This document shows, one piece after another, positions 1-7,062 of a DNA stretch of 38,240 nucleotides. Position numbers and translations under genes: made by a program. Origin of the DNA: Propionibacteriaceae bacterium (lineage in GTDB: Bacteria; Actinomycetota; Actinomycetes; Propionibacteriales; Propionibacteriaceae); NCBI GenBank assembly GCA_009780915.1, contig WQZD01000026.1:1-38240 (forward strand), written 5' to 3'. Below the pieces are notes generated by a model that worked only from the letters and a program-made list of their open reading frames with translations, ran no database searches and was not told the origin of the DNA. Every line of letters begins with the position of its first letter. Positions within the stretch are counted from its first letter, which is position 1.

Positions 1-1
1 A

Positions 2-94
2 GAAATCTCCATGCGCCGACTCATCCACACCCTCACCACCGACACCACCCAGCCCGCCCAGCCGATCACCACACCACTCCCCATCGCCGCCTGA
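2..94 (+). CDS. C-terminal end of a gene entering from the left (unrecognised)
   Basis: An open frame with no start inside the window runs from the left edge to a TGA at 92-94. About 30 residues are visible (beginning EISMRRLIHTL and ending in a Pro/Thr/Ala-rich tail). The pattern of a basic EI..RRL helix followed by a short Pro-rich tail is like the end of some actinobacterial DDE transposases, but that is only an impression; too little is left to assign a family. An internal ATG at 11 could instead start a 27-residue ORF, which I consider unlikely. The 166 bases between this stop and the next gene show no promoter I trust. Confidence 0.3.
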   Translation, partial: EISMRRLIHTLTTDTTQPAQPITTPLPIAA

Positions 95-247
95 AACTAC
101 ACCACATGACGGGACTTGACCGACAAGACGCCTGCCACCGGGAGGTCGCATGATGACGCCCTGTCCGCTGACGCGCATGGGATAATGAGTGAAGTGTTGA
201 CCAAAGTTCACGCCGGAAGACTTGGTCTAGTTTCGCGGTTGTGCGCC

Positions 248-255
248 AAGGAGGT
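248..255 (+). promoter_or_regulatory. Strong ribosome binding site fixing the TTG start of the first Fic gene
   Basis: AAGGAGGT lies at 248-255, five bases before TTG at 261. This near-perfect Shine-Dalgarno decides the non-ATG start of the Fic gene. Confidence 0.8.
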
Positions 256-260
256 GGCAT

Positions 261-1253
261 TTGATCCCAGAATTCTTCACTCACCAAGATGCCTGGTTCG
301 ATCAGGTGGGCCGCATCTATGCGCTCCTTCACGGTATCCAAACCGCCGGGAACGCGACCCCTCGCCTAGTGGAACTGCGACGCAAGAACCGGATCTCATC
401 CATTCACTCGTCAACCGCGATCGAGGGCAACCGTCTGACGTTGGGTGAGGTGACGGCAGTCGTCGACGGTCATGCGGTCTACGGCCCAGCCAAGGACGTG
501 CTCGAGGTGCAGAACGCCTGGGCAGCCTACGAAGCGCTGGACACCTTCGACCCGTCCTTGGTCGACGATTTCCTGCGAGCTCACGGCATGGTGACCCAAG
601 GTTTGATTGCAGAGTCCGGCCAGTTCCGTACTATGGACGTTGAGATCGTCAACGCGGACGGAGAGGTGCTCCATACCGGCTCACAGGTGGCGAAAGTGCC
701 CCGGCTGATCGGGGAATTGTTTGAGTGGGCGGCGTCGACCACGGTCCATCCGCTGATCGCGTCGTGCGCGACACACTTCATGATCGAGTACATTCACCCG
801 TTCCAAGACGGCAACGGACGCCTCGGCAGGCTATGGCAAACACTGATGCTGAGCCGTTGGGAGCCACTGTTCGCATGGATGCCAACCGAGACGCTGATCG
901 CTCGCAACCAGGTCGGCTACTACACCGCTCTGCGGGATTCGCAGGAGTCGGAGATCGATGGTGCGCCGTTCATCACGTTCATGCTGAGTGTCATCGAGCA
1001 GTCTCTGGCCGAGTACCAGACTGATGTCGGTGTAAATGTCGGCGCAAGTGTCGGAGTAAACGAGCGCGTGCTTAGCCTGATCCGCCACGAGCCACACATC
1101 AGCGCAGCAAGGTTGGCGGAGCGGCTTGGTATGTCGAGTCGCCAGGTCGAACGCATCGTCAAGGCGTGGAGAGACCAGGGCGTGCTGGCCCGCGAGGGCT
1201 CGGCCAAGACAGGACGTTGGATCGTTCGCGACAGTGCGATGTCGGCGGGGTAG
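261..1253 (+). CDS. Fic-domain protein (AMP/NMP transferase family) with C-terminal winged helix
   Basis: 330 residues from TTG 261 (strong RBS). Fic enzymes transfer AMP or other nucleotide-derived groups to target hydroxyls. The catalytic loop is intact at residues 179-190 (HPFQDGNGRLGR, fitting HPFx[D/E]GNGRxxR). An auto-inhibitory motif SxxxEG is present upstream at residues 51-56 (STAIEG), the class II arrangement in which the inhibitory helix precedes the Fic core. The N-terminal part fits the Fic_N domain. Residues about 268-325 look like a winged helix-turn-helix (AARLAERLGMSSRQVERIV), so DNA binding or autoregulation is plausible. The gene is tail-to-tail with a second Fic gene, only 5 bp between the stop codons, with no room for a terminator. 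The target protein is unknown. Confidence 0.9.
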   Translation: MIPEFFTHQDAWFDQVGRIYALLHGIQTAGNATPRLVELRRKNRISSIHSSTAIEGNRLTLGEVTAVVDGHAVYGPAKDVLEVQNAWAAYEALDTFDPSLVDDFLRAHGMVTQGLIAESGQFRTMDVEIVNADGEVLHTGSQVAKVPRLIGELFEWAASTTVHPLIASCATHFMIEYIHPFQDGNGRLGRLWQTLMLSRWEPLFAWMPTETLIARNQVGYYTALRDSQESEIDGAPFITFMLSVIEQSLAEYQTDVGVNVGASVGVNERVLSLIRHEPHISAARLAERLGMSSRQVERIVKAWRDQGVLAREGSAKTGRWIVRDSAMSAG

Positions 1254-1258
1254 AACTG

Positions 1259-2476
1259 TCACCGACGTCTCAGGTTGGCTGCGTAGGCGTCGAGGATGTC
1301 GATGATCGCGGGGTGCTGCCAGACTCGGTTGCGTCGTAGGCCGCTTCGTTCTTCGAGCACGCCAGCTCGTGTCAGTTGGGTCAGGGCGCGCCCAGCCGAG
1401 ACGTCACTCAGCCCGAATCGATTCGTCAACAACGCCGCATTGACCACGGGGTGTGCGGCCAGCATGGGCAGTACGCGCCATGCTGTTGCTTCGGGGCGCA
1501 GTCCGGCGAGCTTGGCGCGGTCGAGTGCGAGTTGGTTGGTGAGCTCGTCGATCAGTTTCCGGCCTGAGAACGCGGCGAAACGGCATGCGTCAGCGAACCG
1601 GCGGACGATCGGTTCGGCGTCACCGGCGCGGTAGGCGGTCAGGGCGCTGAAGTAGCCGTCGGTGTCAGTGAGCAGCCCCGCAGAAATGGGTGCTGCGATG
1701 TGGGTGACGACACCGGCGCTGCGCAGAATGGTGTGCAGCAATGCCCGTCCCGTACGCCCGTTTCCGTCAGCGAACGGATGAATTGTTTCGAATTGTGCGT
1801 GGGCGACAGCTAACTGCAGCACAATCGGCAGGTCGAGGCGGGCCATAAAGACGATCAAGTCGGCCATCGCACCGCCGATGAGTTCCGGTTGTGGCGCGAC
1901 GTGGACGGCGTCGCGGGGGCCTAGCCCGCTGTGCCCAACCCAGACGAGTTGGGTTCTGTACTGCCCGGCGTGTTGTTCCCAGCCGGTTTGGTGCAGCAGG
2001 AGGGCTTTGTGGATTGCTAACACGGCCTCTTGTGTCACCGGGCCATCCCAAGCCAAGGCGCGTTCCATGGCGCGCACGTTGCCGACGACGGTGTTGGCAT
2101 TTTCGCTGGTGGTTTGGCCAATTTCCGCCAACGCCAACTGGCGCGCGTCAACAGTGAGTTGCTCGATTTGGGAGGACGACGCTGACTCCGTTCGCAGAAG
2201 AATCGCGGACATGGGTGTGATGTACGCATCACTACCGGGCCAGGCCGTGGCGGCGCCGGCGTCCAGCGCAGACAGCGCCGACGATGCCTCGTCCAGGTCT
2301 GCCGCGAGTTCAGCGGGCAGCATGGGGGCATAGGACGCGATGAGCGCGGGCACCGCAGACTCATATGGCCCAGACGCCGCCGCCACCCTCGCGCGTCCAG
2401 CCATGCCGTTAGGTTCGGCCAGCCATGTGTGCGTTGCGTGGCCGATCGGAGGCACGCTTAACTGAGTGGTCACCAT
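1259..2476 (-). CDS. Second Fic-domain protein with C-terminal winged helix
   Basis: 405 residues. The catalytic loop HPFADGNGRTGR is at residues 233-244. The upstream inhibitory motif is close to canonical but ends in Gln: S101-SQI-E105-Q106 in place of SxxxE(G/N). An N-terminal extension with a Fic/DOC-N-like region precedes the core, and the last ~60 residues form a probable winged helix (LLTNRFGLSDVSAGRALTQL). The start is ATG 2476 with AAGGAG one base away; the adjacent GTG at 2473 has better spacing and may be the true start. The promoter region holds a perfect 29-bp palindrome (2483-2511) overlapping a TATACT box, so repression by its own HTH is an attractive inference. It converges on the first Fic gene; the two proteins are not close copies. 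Confidence 0.9.
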   Translation of the reverse strand: MVTTQLSVPPIGHATHTWLAEPNGMAGRARVAAASGPYESAVPALIASYAPMLPAELAADLDEASSALSALDAGAATAWPGSDAYITPMSAILLRTESASSSQIEQLTVDARQLALAEIGQTTSENANTVVGNVRAMERALAWDGPVTQEAVLAIHKALLLHQTGWEQHAGQYRTQLVWVGHSGLGPRDAVHVAPQPELIGGAMADLIVFMARLDLPIVLQLAVAHAQFETIHPFADGNGRTGRALLHTILRSAGVVTHIAAPISAGLLTDTDGYFSALTAYRAGDAEPIVRRFADACRFAAFSGRKLIDELTNQLALDRAKLAGLRPEATAWRVLPMLAAHPVVNAALLTNRFGLSDVSAGRALTQLTRAGVLEERSGLRRNRVWQHPAIIDILDAYAANLRRR

Positions 2477-2482
2477 GCTCCT

Positions 2483-2511
2483 TACTTACAGATAGGACGT
2501 ATCTGTAAGTA
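2483..2511. promoter_or_regulatory. Perfect 12-5-12 palindromic operator upstream of the second Fic gene
   Basis: TACTTACAGATA (2483-2494), GGACG, then TATCTGTAAGTA (2500-2511): exact inverted repeats. On the minus strand a TATACT -10 box occupies 2513-2508, so the palindrome covers the -10 edge and the likely start of transcription, just ahead of the RBS. This is typical of an operator. The binding protein is unknown; the winged helix of the adjacent Fic protein is the obvious candidate. Confidence 0.75.
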
Positions 2512-2620
2512 TAGACCGGTGACGCTCCTACTCGTTCGTACCCCGGTGCAGTGCTGGCGGGCGTCGAACCTCAAGATGCAGGGCCGCGTTTCGACTGCGT
2601 CTCACGACCGTCAAGAGCAG

Positions 2621-2626
2621 TACAAT
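2621..2626 (+). promoter_or_regulatory. -10 box of a probable leaderless SDR mRNA
   Basis: TACAAT at 2621-2626 is followed after 7 bases by the ATG at 2634, and no Shine-Dalgarno is seen. Transcription would begin at or one base before the start codon. The -35 region is not recognisable. Confidence 0.55.
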
Positions 2627-2633
2627 TGCTGCC

Positions 2634-3620
2634 ATGGATAAGCAGTGGGGACGAACGACGACGGCGTCGCAGATCGCCCAATGGGTGGCGAAGAACGCGC
2701 CAGATCGATTGACGGGGCGGACGGCCGTGGTGACGGGCGGGTATTCTGGCATCGGGTTGAGGTGCGTTCGAGCCCTGGCCGAGGCGGGCGTCAGCGTCAT
2801 CGCCCCAGCCCGCGACGTGGCCCGGGCGACGTCGGCCCTCGCCGGGATGCCTGGGGTCGTCATACGGCCGATGGACTTGATGGATGCCGCAAGTGTCGGC
2901 GACTTCGTCGAGTGGTTCACCAGCACACATGACCGGTTGGACTATCTCATCGGCAGTGCCGGAATCATGGCGCCGCCGCTGCGGCGCGATTCGCGCGGCC
3001 ACGAGTCCCAGTGGTCGACGAACCACCTGGGCCATTTCCAGTTGGCATGCGGGCTTGTCGGACCGCTGACGGCCAGCGACGGCCACCCCCGGCTGGTGTT
3101 GGTGTCGTCGCGAGCCCAGCGGTTGGGCGGTGTTCACTTTGACGACCCGGATTGGCTGACGACGCCCTATGTGCCGATGCTGGCCTATGCGCAGTCGAAG
3201 ACGGCCAACGCGTTGACGGCGGTCGAGTTCGACCGTCGTCACCAGGGCGACGGAGTGAGGGCTTTCGCTGTGCATCCCGGCCTCATTCCCGGGACGAACC
3301 TGGGCCTGAGCAAGGCGCCGGTGCTGGCGCGCCGTGTCCTGAGCACGGTTGGCGGCATCGGCGTGGCCGATCTGGCACGGCGTGCGGTGCGGCAGGTCCA
3401 CGGGCCGGGCGATCTGCTGAAAACTCCCGCGCAAGGCGCCGGGTCGGTGCTATGGGCGGCACTCATGCCCGACCTTGACGGCCAAGGCGGCGCCTATTGC
3501 GAGGACTGCCATGTGGCGCCAGTCATTGATGATCCGGCTTCGGGCAGCGGCGTGATGCCCTGGGCAGTCGACCCCGACAAGGCTGGGCGCCTATGGGCGC
3601 TCAGCGAGAAAGCCGTCTGA
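2634..3620 (+). CDS. Short-chain dehydrogenase/reductase (SDR)
   Basis: 328 residues. It is a Rossmann-fold NAD(P)-dependent oxidoreductase. The cofactor motif TGGYSGIG is at residues 34-41; the Asn of NHLGH, the Ser of LVSSRAQ and the catalytic YAQSK (Tyr185, Lys189) are all present. It is longer than classical SDRs (~250), with an N-terminal extension of about 30 residues and a C-terminal extension, like the retinol-dehydrogenase/oxidoreductase-type SDRs annotated only generically. The SNP-like bases around position 60 (PARD) suggest NADP preference, which is inference. The start is ATG 2634 next to a leaderless -10 box. It is followed after 42 bp by arr on the same strand. The substrate cannot be told from sequence. 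Confidence 0.9.
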   Translation: MDKQWGRTTTASQIAQWVAKNAPDRLTGRTAVVTGGYSGIGLRCVRALAEAGVSVIAPARDVARATSALAGMPGVVIRPMDLMDAASVGDFVEWFTSTHDRLDYLIGSAGIMAPPLRRDSRGHESQWSTNHLGHFQLACGLVGPLTASDGHPRLVLVSSRAQRLGGVHFDDPDWLTTPYVPMLAYAQSKTANALTAVEFDRRHQGDGVRAFAVHPGLIPGTNLGLSKAPVLARRVLSTVGGIGVADLARRAVRQVHGPGDLLKTPAQGAGSVLWAALMPDLDGQGGAYCEDCHVAPVIDDPASGSGVMPWAVDPDKAGRLWALSEKAV

Positions 3621-3662
3621 CTGGACTCCTGCCAACCCATCAGCGTTTGCCACAGTGATAGC

Positions 3663-4184
3663 ATGTCCACCATGCCAGAGGATCACACGGGGTTCAGCAA
3701 AGCGTGGGAGGAACTGAAGGCCGGTGGCGAAGGACTGTTGGGCAAGGTGCCTGCACCGTTCACTCCCGTCGGGGTGCGGTACGACGTCCAGGACGAAGGG
3801 CCGCTGTACCACGGGACGAAAGCGACGCTCGATGTCGGCGACTTGATCGAGCCCGGGTTCTCGTCCAATTACGGGCAGGGCGTCGTGGCCAACTTCGTCT
3901 ACCTGACGGCGTTCCAGGACGCGGCGGTGCTGGCGGCCGAGATGGCCGTCGGAGAGGGGGCGCCGCACGTCTATATCGTCGAGCCCACCGGCCCGATGGA
4001 CGACGACCCAAACCTGACGGATCAGAAGTTCCCGGGCAACCCCACGCGGTCGTATCGCACGCGGGCGCCGTTGCGCGTCACGGGCGAGGTGACGGACTGG
4101 CAACCCCACTCGCCAGAGATGCTGAAGAAGAGGCGTGAGAGCATGGCGAAGGCCAAGGAAGCCGGCATCGAGGCGATCAATTAG
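3663..4184 (+). CDS. arr: Rifampin ADP-ribosyltransferase (Arr family)
   Basis: 173 residues. Arr enzymes inactivate rifamycins by ADP-ribosylation using NAD+. The family signatures are all present: YHGTK at 49-53, the LIEPGFSSNYGQG segment at 61-73, Tyr80 in NFVYLTA, and VEPTGPMDDDPNLTD at 106-120 followed by KFPGNPTRSYR. The His/Tyr/Asp residues known to matter in mycobacterial Arr correspond to His50, Tyr80 and the Asp cluster 113-115. The usual family length is about 140, so there is a ~30-residue N-terminal extension; a downstream start is possible, and a second Met lies at codon 4. A diverged, internally deleted copy of its 3' end lies 0.8 kb downstream, on the other side of a toxin-antitoxin pair. 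Confidence 0.93.
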   Translation: MSTMPEDHTGFSKAWEELKAGGEGLLGKVPAPFTPVGVRYDVQDEGPLYHGTKATLDVGDLIEPGFSSNYGQGVVANFVYLTAFQDAAVLAAEMAVGEGAPHVYIVEPTGPMDDDPNLTDQKFPGNPTRSYRTRAPLRVTGEVTDWQPHSPEMLKKRRESMAKAKEAGIEAIN

Positions 4185-4244
4185 CCCGGTTCCCGGACGC
4201 CCCGATGGCTGGATCCCCGCTGGTCGCCTGGTGTTCCAGAGTGG

Positions 4245-4273
4245 TTGACACCCATCCATCACGATGCTACGTT
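4245..4273 (+). promoter_or_regulatory. Consensus promoter of the Phd/PIN module, leaderless
   Basis: TTGACA (4245-4250), 17-bp spacer, TACGTT (4268-4273). The antitoxin ATG at 4281 follows 7 bases after the -10 box, so the transcript should be leaderless. This also rules out the in-frame TTG at 4245, which is part of the -35 box. Confidence 0.8.
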
Positions 4274-4280
4274 TGGCTAC

Positions 4281-4562
4281 ATGACTGCTACATCATCTGA
4301 GCCTGTTGTTATCGCACAGCGTGATTTGCGAAATGATAGCGGCGCCATTTTACGGCGAGCCCAACTCGGTGAAACATTTCTCGTGACAATAAGGGGTGAA
4401 AAGGTCGCGATGCTGTCCTCGATAGCGACGCCTGCCATGCCGCGCACTCATCGCGTACCTGCCCGCCCGGCACGTCGCCATGGTGGATGGGACTCATTGC
4501 CACTTGCTGTTCGCGACATGTCGGTACAAGAAAACCTTGACTATCAGCGAGGCGACAGGTGA
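4281..4562 (+). CDS. Phd/YefM-type antitoxin
   Basis: 93 residues. The N-terminal half (VIAQRDLRNDSGAILRRAQLGETFLVTIRGEKVAML) is the Phd/YefM DNA-binding fold: a conserved xLRNxxxxILRxA helix, then a beta hairpin ending in VAxL. The C-terminal ~40 residues, rich in Arg/Pro, would wrap the toxin. Its stop overlaps the toxin start by 4 bp (GTGA), the standard antitoxin-first arrangement with translational coupling. Autorepression of the 4245-4273 promoter is expected from the family but no clear palindrome is visible there. Confidence 0.88.
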   Translation: MTATSSEPVVIAQRDLRNDSGAILRRAQLGETFLVTIRGEKVAMLSSIATPAMPRTHRVPARPARRHGGWDSLPLAVRDMSVQENLDYQRGDR

Positions 4563-4978
4563 GGGCATTTCTCGACACATCCGCGGCCGGGAAACTGGTT
4601 CAGGCCGAGGCAGAGACTGAGGCGATGCGAACCTTTGCGAATCGGTCCGACGTGGAACTTGTCGGCTCCATGCTGCTAGAGACTGAATTGCGCCGAATGG
4701 CGGTGAGAGCCGATATTCCGCAAACCACCGTGAGTGCCGCGCTGGACAGAATCACGCTGTACCCATTCGAGGACACCGACTACACATTGGCCGGCATCCT
4801 TCCAGGAAAAATGCTACGGAGCCTCGACGCATTGCACATCCAATGTGCGCTCAGCGTCGGCGTCGACTGCGTGGTCACCTACGACTCGAGAATGATTGAC
4901 GCTTGCAACCAGGTCGGTCTGCTCGTGGTCCAGCCGGGCGTGGCCGACGGCGGTGCAGCAGTCGACGGGTCAGCCTAA
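4559..4978 (+). CDS. PIN-domain toxin (VapC family)
   Basis: 139 residues from GTG 4559. PIN toxins are Mg2+-dependent endoribonucleases. The acidic residues are in place: Asp6 (AFLDTSA), Glu42 (LLETEL), Asp in SLDALHIQCA and Asp in TYDSRM. It overlaps the antitoxin by 4 bp. The stop codon (4976-4978) runs directly into a fragment homologous to the end of arr, and the last dozen residues (Gly/Ala-rich) look unlike the family, so the C-terminus may have been altered by the rearrangement that created this junction. Confidence 0.9.
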   Translation: MRAFLDTSAAGKLVQAEAETEAMRTFANRSDVELVGSMLLETELRRMAVRADIPQTTVSAALDRITLYPFEDTDYTLAGILPGKMLRSLDALHIQCALSVGVDCVVTYDSRMIDACNQVGLLVVQPGVADGGAAVDGSA

Positions 4979-5103
4979 TCGTCGAGCCCAGCGGCCCGAT
5001 CGAGGACGACCCAAACCTGACGGACCAGAAGTTCCCGGGCAACCCCACGCGGTGGTATCGCACGTGGGCGCCATTGCACGTCACGGGCGAGGTGATCAAT
5101 TAA
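4978..5103 (+). pseudogene. 3' remnant of a second arr gene
   Basis: Bases 4978-5103 match arr from position 3975 on. They still encode IVEPSGPIEDDPNLTD and the KFPGNPTR block, then jump from GEV directly to the final Ile-Asn-stop, an in-frame loss of most of the last helix. The homology continues about 19 bases past the stop (CCCGG-CTCCCGGACG against 4185-4203). Several substitutions (for example TRWYRTW for TRSYRTR) show that it is a diverged paralogue, not a fresh duplicate. The 5' two thirds are gone, replaced by the toxin-antitoxin pair. Confidence 0.85.
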
Positions 5104-5445
5104 CCCGGCTCCCGGACGCCCCCAGTGACGAGCTTTGCCCACTCCGGGCCATCTGTCGAAAGCCTGCCTGGACTTGGTGAAGATCGCATCCGACGCAGGA
5201 TCACCGCCATGGACTCGGCTTGAGCGTCATGACGCCCGATGAGTTGCTGCTGATGCTGCTTGCCGATGATCTTGGCTCGACCTTCTGATTTTCTCGCGTC
5301 CACTTCGCCGACTATGCTGCGTGGACCTCCTATCACTATCGCCTCACTACAATCTCATCTCGCCCGCATGTCGCAGGTCTATCGTTCTTCGCCTCCGTGA
5401 GTTACACATCCATCAATACGCGTTTCTTGAAACTGATTTCGTTCC
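5104..5445. other. Stretch without a recognisable gene
   Basis: The first 19 bases continue the arr-flank homology. The rest has open frames on both strands (for example a Gln/Arg-rich minus-strand frame to 5336), but none has a start with RBS, promoter or family signature. Base composition becomes markedly A/T-richer from about 5330 towards the promoter at 5446. It probably holds decayed coding sequence. Confidence 0.4.
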
Positions 5446-5474
5446 TTGTTTTCAATTCTTGCACCATCTAGAAT
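5446..5474 (+). promoter_or_regulatory. Promoter of the PASTA lipoprotein gene, leaderless
   Basis: TTGTTT (5446-5451), 17-bp spacer, TAGAAT (5469-5474), then 6 bases to the ATG at 5481. No RBS is present. Confidence 0.65.
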
Positions 5475-5480
5475 CATCAG

Positions 5481-6134
5481 ATGCACAGAATTCCCCGCAT
5501 CCTCGCTGCCTCCTTGCTTGTCCTCATGCTCACCGCGTGTTCATCGACTGAACCCATGCCTTCAAGGACATTCATCCCTGCGCCAACTTGGGCAGCACCC
5601 TCAGCAACCATGCCGACACCAACGCCTACTCCTACACCCACGCCAGTGGCTGTGTCGGTGGTGGTTCCCAACGTGGTGGGTGTTAGTGCAGCCAATGCCA
5701 GAGCCATGCTTTCGACAGCCGGAGCCACCATTGTCACACCAGTAGACGCTATTGGCGACAGGGCGATTATGATCGAGAGCAACTGGTATGTCTGCGGCCA
5801 AGACCCAGCCGCCGGCAGTACCATCAGTTCGGCTAACCCGATTAACCTTGCAGTGGTTAAGACAATGGAGACTTGTCCGGGAGGTGCCATTGAGGGCGTC
5901 TCGTTTGTGGTTCCCAGCGTGGTAGGTGTTGGTGTAGCTAAGGCCAGATCATTGCTCGAGACCGCAGGAGCCATCATCGTCACACCAGAAGACGCTATTG
6001 GCGACAGGGCGATTATGATCGAGAGCAACTGGTTGGTCTGTTCTCAAGACCCCATCGCCGGTAACACCACCAGTTCGACCAAGCCGATTACCCTTACCGT
6101 GGTCAAAACAACCGAGACCTGCCCAGGAAGGTGA
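5481..6134 (+). CDS. Lipoprotein with two tandem PASTA-like domains
   Basis: 217 residues. A signal peptide ends in the lipobox LTAC with Cys20 as the lipidation site. A Pro/Thr linker (about residues 40-56, repeated Pro-Thr) follows, then two internally duplicated PASTA-like units (about 60-132 and 142-215). Each has the VVPxVVGVxxAxARxxLxxAGA core and ends in VVKTxETCPG. Each unit holds two Cys residues spaced alike (for example 105 and 132), suggesting one disulfide per unit. PASTA domains usually form the extracellular part of PknB-type kinases or penicillin-binding proteins and bind muropeptides; here they are free-standing on a lipid anchor, so a role in sensing or binding the wall is inference. 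The two units share long identical DNA stretches, so the duplication is fairly recent. Confidence 0.85.
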   Translation: MHRIPRILAASLLVLMLTACSSTEPMPSRTFIPAPTWAAPSATMPTPTPTPTPTPVAVSVVVPNVVGVSAANARAMLSTAGATIVTPVDAIGDRAIMIESNWYVCGQDPAAGSTISSANPINLAVVKTMETCPGGAIEGVSFVVPSVVGVGVAKARSLLETAGAIIVTPEDAIGDRAIMIESNWLVCSQDPIAGNTTSSTKPITLTVVKTTETCPGR

Positions 6135-6206
6135 CGCTTGAAGTAACCGACACCCACCACACCAGGCGGGTTCACAGTGAATTCCCCCAGAGCGTCCGGG
6201 CACTCG

Positions 6207-6243
6207 CATGTTAGTGGAATGAGAGGATCACTCCATTAACATG
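6207..6243. repeat. Inverted repeat (12-bp arms)
   Basis: CATGTTAGTGGA (6207-6218) pairs with TCCATTAACATG (6232-6243) with one G-T wobble, and three further inner pairs (TGA/TCA) are possible. It is not GC-rich and has no T-run, so it is not a classical terminator. It lies 73 bp beyond the PASTA gene; function unknown. Confidence 0.6.
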
Positions 6244-6368
6244 CCCCATTGTTCGCACCGACCTCAAGCGCAATTCGGCGACGGACATGTGACATCCCTA
6301 GCCGCTGTCGCCGATGGCTTACCGCCGGAAGACCAGGATCCGTGGGCGCATCCAAGAGTGGACTTCAC

Positions 6369-6386
6369 GTATACGACTCGTATACT
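6369..6386 (+). promoter_or_regulatory. Palindromic operator over the -10 box of the MazEF-like module
   Basis: GTATACGA-C-TCGTATAC (6369-6385) is a perfect 17-bp palindrome whose right half contains TATACT (6381-6386), the -10 box. The ATG at 6393 follows 6 bases later, so the message is leaderless. TGGACT at 6359-6364 is a possible -35 (16-bp spacer). This placement fits autorepression by the antitoxin. Confidence 0.75.
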
Positions 6387-6392
6387 TATCAT

Positions 6393-6644
6393 ATGCCAGT
6401 TCTTATACCTGAAGCATCCACCAGTATCAAGGTGTCGCAATCCACACACCGTAAGCTGAAAGCTGGCGCCAAGGACTATCGATCGATCAACGACTACCTC
6501 GATTACCTGCTGCGCTTGGAGGAACGCCAACGCAGAGTCGAATCGATGCGCCAGGCTATCGCCGCCACCCCACCAGAACACCGGGCATCATGGCTGGCTG
6601 AGTCGGCCGCGTGGGAGTCCACGTCCCTGGCGGACGCCCGATGA
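6393..6644 (+). CDS. Antitoxin of a MazF-type module
   Basis: 83 residues. The N-terminus (IPEASTSIKVSQSTHRKLKAGAKDYRSINDYLDYLL) reads as a ribbon-helix-helix: a beta strand ending in IKVS, then two helices. The C-terminal ~45 residues are charged and helical, as expected of a toxin-binding tail. I chose ATG 6393, directly after the operator/-10 box, over longer in-frame starts that would lie upstream of the promoter. It shares ATGA with the toxin gene (6641-6644). Regulation: the 17-bp palindrome at 6369-6385. Confidence 0.8.
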   Translation: MPVLIPEASTSIKVSQSTHRKLKAGAKDYRSINDYLDYLLRLEERQRRVESMRQAIAATPPEHRASWLAESAAWESTSLADAR

Positions 6645-6994
6645 ACACCGTGCCACGACTCGCCCAGGGGATGGTGGCCTGGGCCACGCTCGATCCCGTC
6701 CTCGGCAAGGAGTACGCCGGACATCGACCAGTCCTCGTGATCGCCACCGACGACTACTTGTCCCTGGTGACAGACCTGGTGATCGTCCTGCCGATCACCA
6801 CCGTGGATCGTGGCTGGCCCAATCATGTCCCCGTGCCACCCACTGCAGCGCTACCGGAGCCCTCATGGATCGTCACGGAACAGCCGCGGACGATTCCTCG
6901 TGGGCGCATCACACGGTCGGGCGCGCGCGTCGATGCCGACACCTTCGCCGAGGTGCAGCAATGGTTGGACATCTTCCTGCGACCGGCAGCGTGA
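6641..6994 (+). CDS. MazF/PemK-family toxin
   Basis: 117 residues from ATG 6641, overlapping the antitoxin stop by 4 bp. MazF toxins are sequence-specific mRNA endoribonucleases. Family features are the N-terminal GMVAWATLDPVLGKEYAGHRPVLVIATDD (the G.V.W...DP..G.E..G.RPVLV pattern), the VIVLPITT strand, and a later PSWIVTEQPRTIPRGRI strand in the place where MazF carries its catalytic Ser/Thr and Arg. Length is normal for the family. An upstream in-frame GTG (6611) lies inside the antitoxin and is not needed. Confidence 0.9.
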   Translation: MNTVPRLAQGMVAWATLDPVLGKEYAGHRPVLVIATDDYLSLVTDLVIVLPITTVDRGWPNHVPVPPTAALPEPSWIVTEQPRTIPRGRITRSGARVDADTFAEVQQWLDIFLRPAA

Positions 6995-7050
6995 CGAGGC
7001 CCCACCCATCTACGAATGTGAATTGCCCGATCGCGCCGCCGTACCGCCTG

Positions 7051-7056
7051 TAGACT
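7051..7056 (+). promoter_or_regulatory. -10 box of a probable leaderless GNAT mRNA
   Basis: TAGACT (7051-7056) lies 6 bases before the ATG at 7063. The ten bases CCTGTAGACT recur upstream of ppa (27038-27047). The -35 region is weak. Confidence 0.55.
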
Positions 7057-7062
7057 GCCCCC

